Assembly: GCA_025362165.1 (NCBI GenBank)
Contig: JANYHY010000175.1
Location: 1-6,655, forward strand
Source of the DNA: Myxococcales bacterium
Lineage (GTDB): Bacteria; Myxococcota_A; Polyangia; Polyangiales; Polyangiaceae
Direction of reading: 5' to 3'
DNA length: 6,655 nucleotides
The position numbers were made by a program, and so were the translations under genes. The notes under the pieces are model-generated. The model was not told the origin of the DNA. It saw only the letters and a program-made list of their open reading frames with translations, and did not search any database. Positions 5,767 through 6,655 of this stretch are shown here, one piece after another. The stretch's first letter is position 1, and each line of letters starts with the position of its first letter.

Positions 5767-6641
5767 CACGCCAACCGTTCGCGCAAGAAGGCCTCCGCGC
5801 GCGACCAAGCCGAGATCGCGGAGCGGGTGGTGACGATGCCGATGTGACCTGGCGCGCGTCCGCCGCCGTCGCGCTCCGTGACGACATCGAGCTCGCCGCG
5901 CGCCATGCGGTGGAGCTCACCGACCGCGTGAGGTCGCGCGGCGAGACGATCGCCAACGGTCGAGAGAGAGTAGACGGGGACGTCGATCGAACTGAGCGCG
6001 GCCGTGTAGTCGTGCGCTCCGTCTGCGGAGCCCCATTTGTCATCGAAGACGAAGCGAGCGAGATCACGCATGTAGGAAGCGCTCTCGTCGTCGCTGCCCT
6101 GACGTAGCGCGCGAGCCGGAAAATAGCCTCGACGAGCGACGAGCGTCATCACCGCGCGCATCACCGCGTGCTGTACGAGTCGTACTCTCCACGAGGGCTC
6201 CGTGCGCCGCATCCACACGCTCGAGGCGATCCCTACGATCGCGTCCGCGCGCATTGTGCCGATCCCTTGCGACGCGAGCGCGACATGACCGCCGAGCGAG
6301 TGCCCGATCACGACGACCGGCTTTCCCTCCGAGCGTGCACGCGCAGCCTCGGTCACGGCGGGCAGATCATGCATCACAAAATCGTCGTAGCGATACTCGG
6401 TTCCCTTGCCGTCGCTGTCGCCGTGGCCGCGGAAGTCGACGGCGACCGTGCGCCAACCACGCGTCGCGAAGTGCTCGGCGAATCCGGCGCGCTCGAACTC
6501 ACCGCGACGCGCGAACATCGCGTGCGCGAGGATCGCGGTGCCGAAGAGCTCTCCCGTTGGCTCACGCACCGACGCGCGCAAGGTCACGCGGTCCGCACAT
6601 CGGATCTCGATGTCCTCGATCAATCCAGCGTCAGGACCCAC
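5766..6641 (-). CDS. alpha/beta hydrolase (esterase/lipase-like, COG4757-type)
   Basis: Serine hydrolase of 291 residues with a complete apparent triad: nucleophile Ser115 in VVIGHSLGGHVAL (110-122), acid Asp231 in STVGDRLAARP, and His266 in APGHIGIV. AILAHAMFARRGEF (36-49) supplies the oxyanion region, and VAVDFRGHGDSDG (66-78) is the usual strand-loop before the nucleophile elbow. The lid-like segment RRGYFPARALRQGSDDESASYMRDLARFVFDDKW (170-203) and the C-terminal GHIGIVTTRSAISAW recall a group of predicted hydrolases known from genome surveys (COG4757), whose substrates are mostly unknown. The GTG at 6641 has GGGGA at 6652-6648, six bases upstream, and begins just before the first beta strand. 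The frame stays open to the window edge, so a start further upstream cannot be excluded. It is the first gene of the pair with the acyltransferase, which fits cleavage of an ester or thioester, but the substrate is unknown. No signal peptide is visible, so it is probably cytoplasmic. Confidence 0.88.
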   Translation of the reverse strand: MGPDAGLIEDIEIRCADRVTLRASVREPTGELFGTAILAHAMFARRGEFERAGFAEHFATRGWRTVAVDFRGHGDSDGKGTEYRYDDFVMHDLPAVTEAARARSEGKPVVVIGHSLGGHVALASQGIGTMRADAIVGIASSVWMRRTEPSWRVRLVQHAVMRAVMTLVARRGYFPARALRQGSDDESASYMRDLARFVFDDKWGSADGAHDYTAALSSIDVPVYSLSTVGDRLAARPHAVGELHRMARGELDVVTERDGGGRAPGHIGIVTTRSAISAWSRAEAFLRERLA

Positions 6642-6655
6642 GCCTCGTCCCCTAC

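Noticed and set aside
5767..5808. Upstream TTG start (5808) for the acyltransferase
   Set aside because: It would overlap the hydrolase by 43 bases and adds residues lacking family similarity; the coupled ATG at 5766 is simpler.
5044..5847. 267-codon open frame on the + strand across the acyltransferase
   Set aside because: Low-complexity Arg/Glu/Ala/His composition and no recognisable domain; the opposite strand encodes clear acyltransferase motifs.
5399..6067. 222-codon - strand frame overlapping the hydrolase and acyltransferase
   Set aside because: Ser/Arg-rich with no motif, out of frame with two well-supported genes on the same strand.
3344..6132. 14-base sequence AAAATAGCCTCGAC occurring at about 3342-3355 and again at about 6119-6132
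   Set aside because: Both copies are in coding sequence in unrelated proteins; one such match in 6.6 kb is near what chance allows.

Overview
The window is GC-rich, tightly packed bacterial DNA with a strong preference for G or C at third codon positions. The pilin-like protein, with its proline-rich N-terminus and a SAEARNDL segment after the membrane helix, together with the mix of lipid enzymes, resembles myxobacteria (Myxococcota), probably the Polyangia/Sorangium side. This placement rests on recognising family style, not on a database search.

Layout. The left half reads on the + strand. It holds the 3' part of a GlcD/D-lactate-dehydrogenase-type FAD enzyme (2-1192, cut by the window edge), then after 39 bases a membrane fatty acid desaturase (1232-2287), then a pilin-like single-pass protein (2284-2865) joined to the desaturase by a 4-base ATGA overlap. 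The right half reads on the - strand. From upstream to downstream it holds an alpha/beta hydrolase (6641-5766), a PlsC/MGAT-like acyltransferase (5766-5062) joined by a 1-base TGATG stop/start overlap, and, after 75 bases with its own apparent promoter, a GMC-type long-chain alcohol oxidase (4986-3022). The two halves converge on a 156-base gap.

Non-coding content. The convergent gap is almost filled by a 125-base near-perfect palindrome (2899-3023) with a 4-base loop. It is far more structured than a normal terminator, has no T-tract on either side, and supplies the stop codon of the GMC gene. Upstream of the GMC gene is an AT-rich island with a -35/-10 pair placed so that transcription would begin at the ATG itself (a leaderless mRNA). 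A 6-6-6 inverted repeat covers the -10 region and looks like a repressor operator.

Functional theme. Four of the six genes act, or probably act, on acyl chains or lipids: desaturase, alcohol oxidase, acyltransferase and hydrolase. The window is best read as a lipid-modification neighbourhood made of at least three transcription units. The pilin-like gene is the functional outlier. No mobile-element genes, tRNA/rRNA genes or CRISPR arrays were seen. The most unusual element is the long palindrome.
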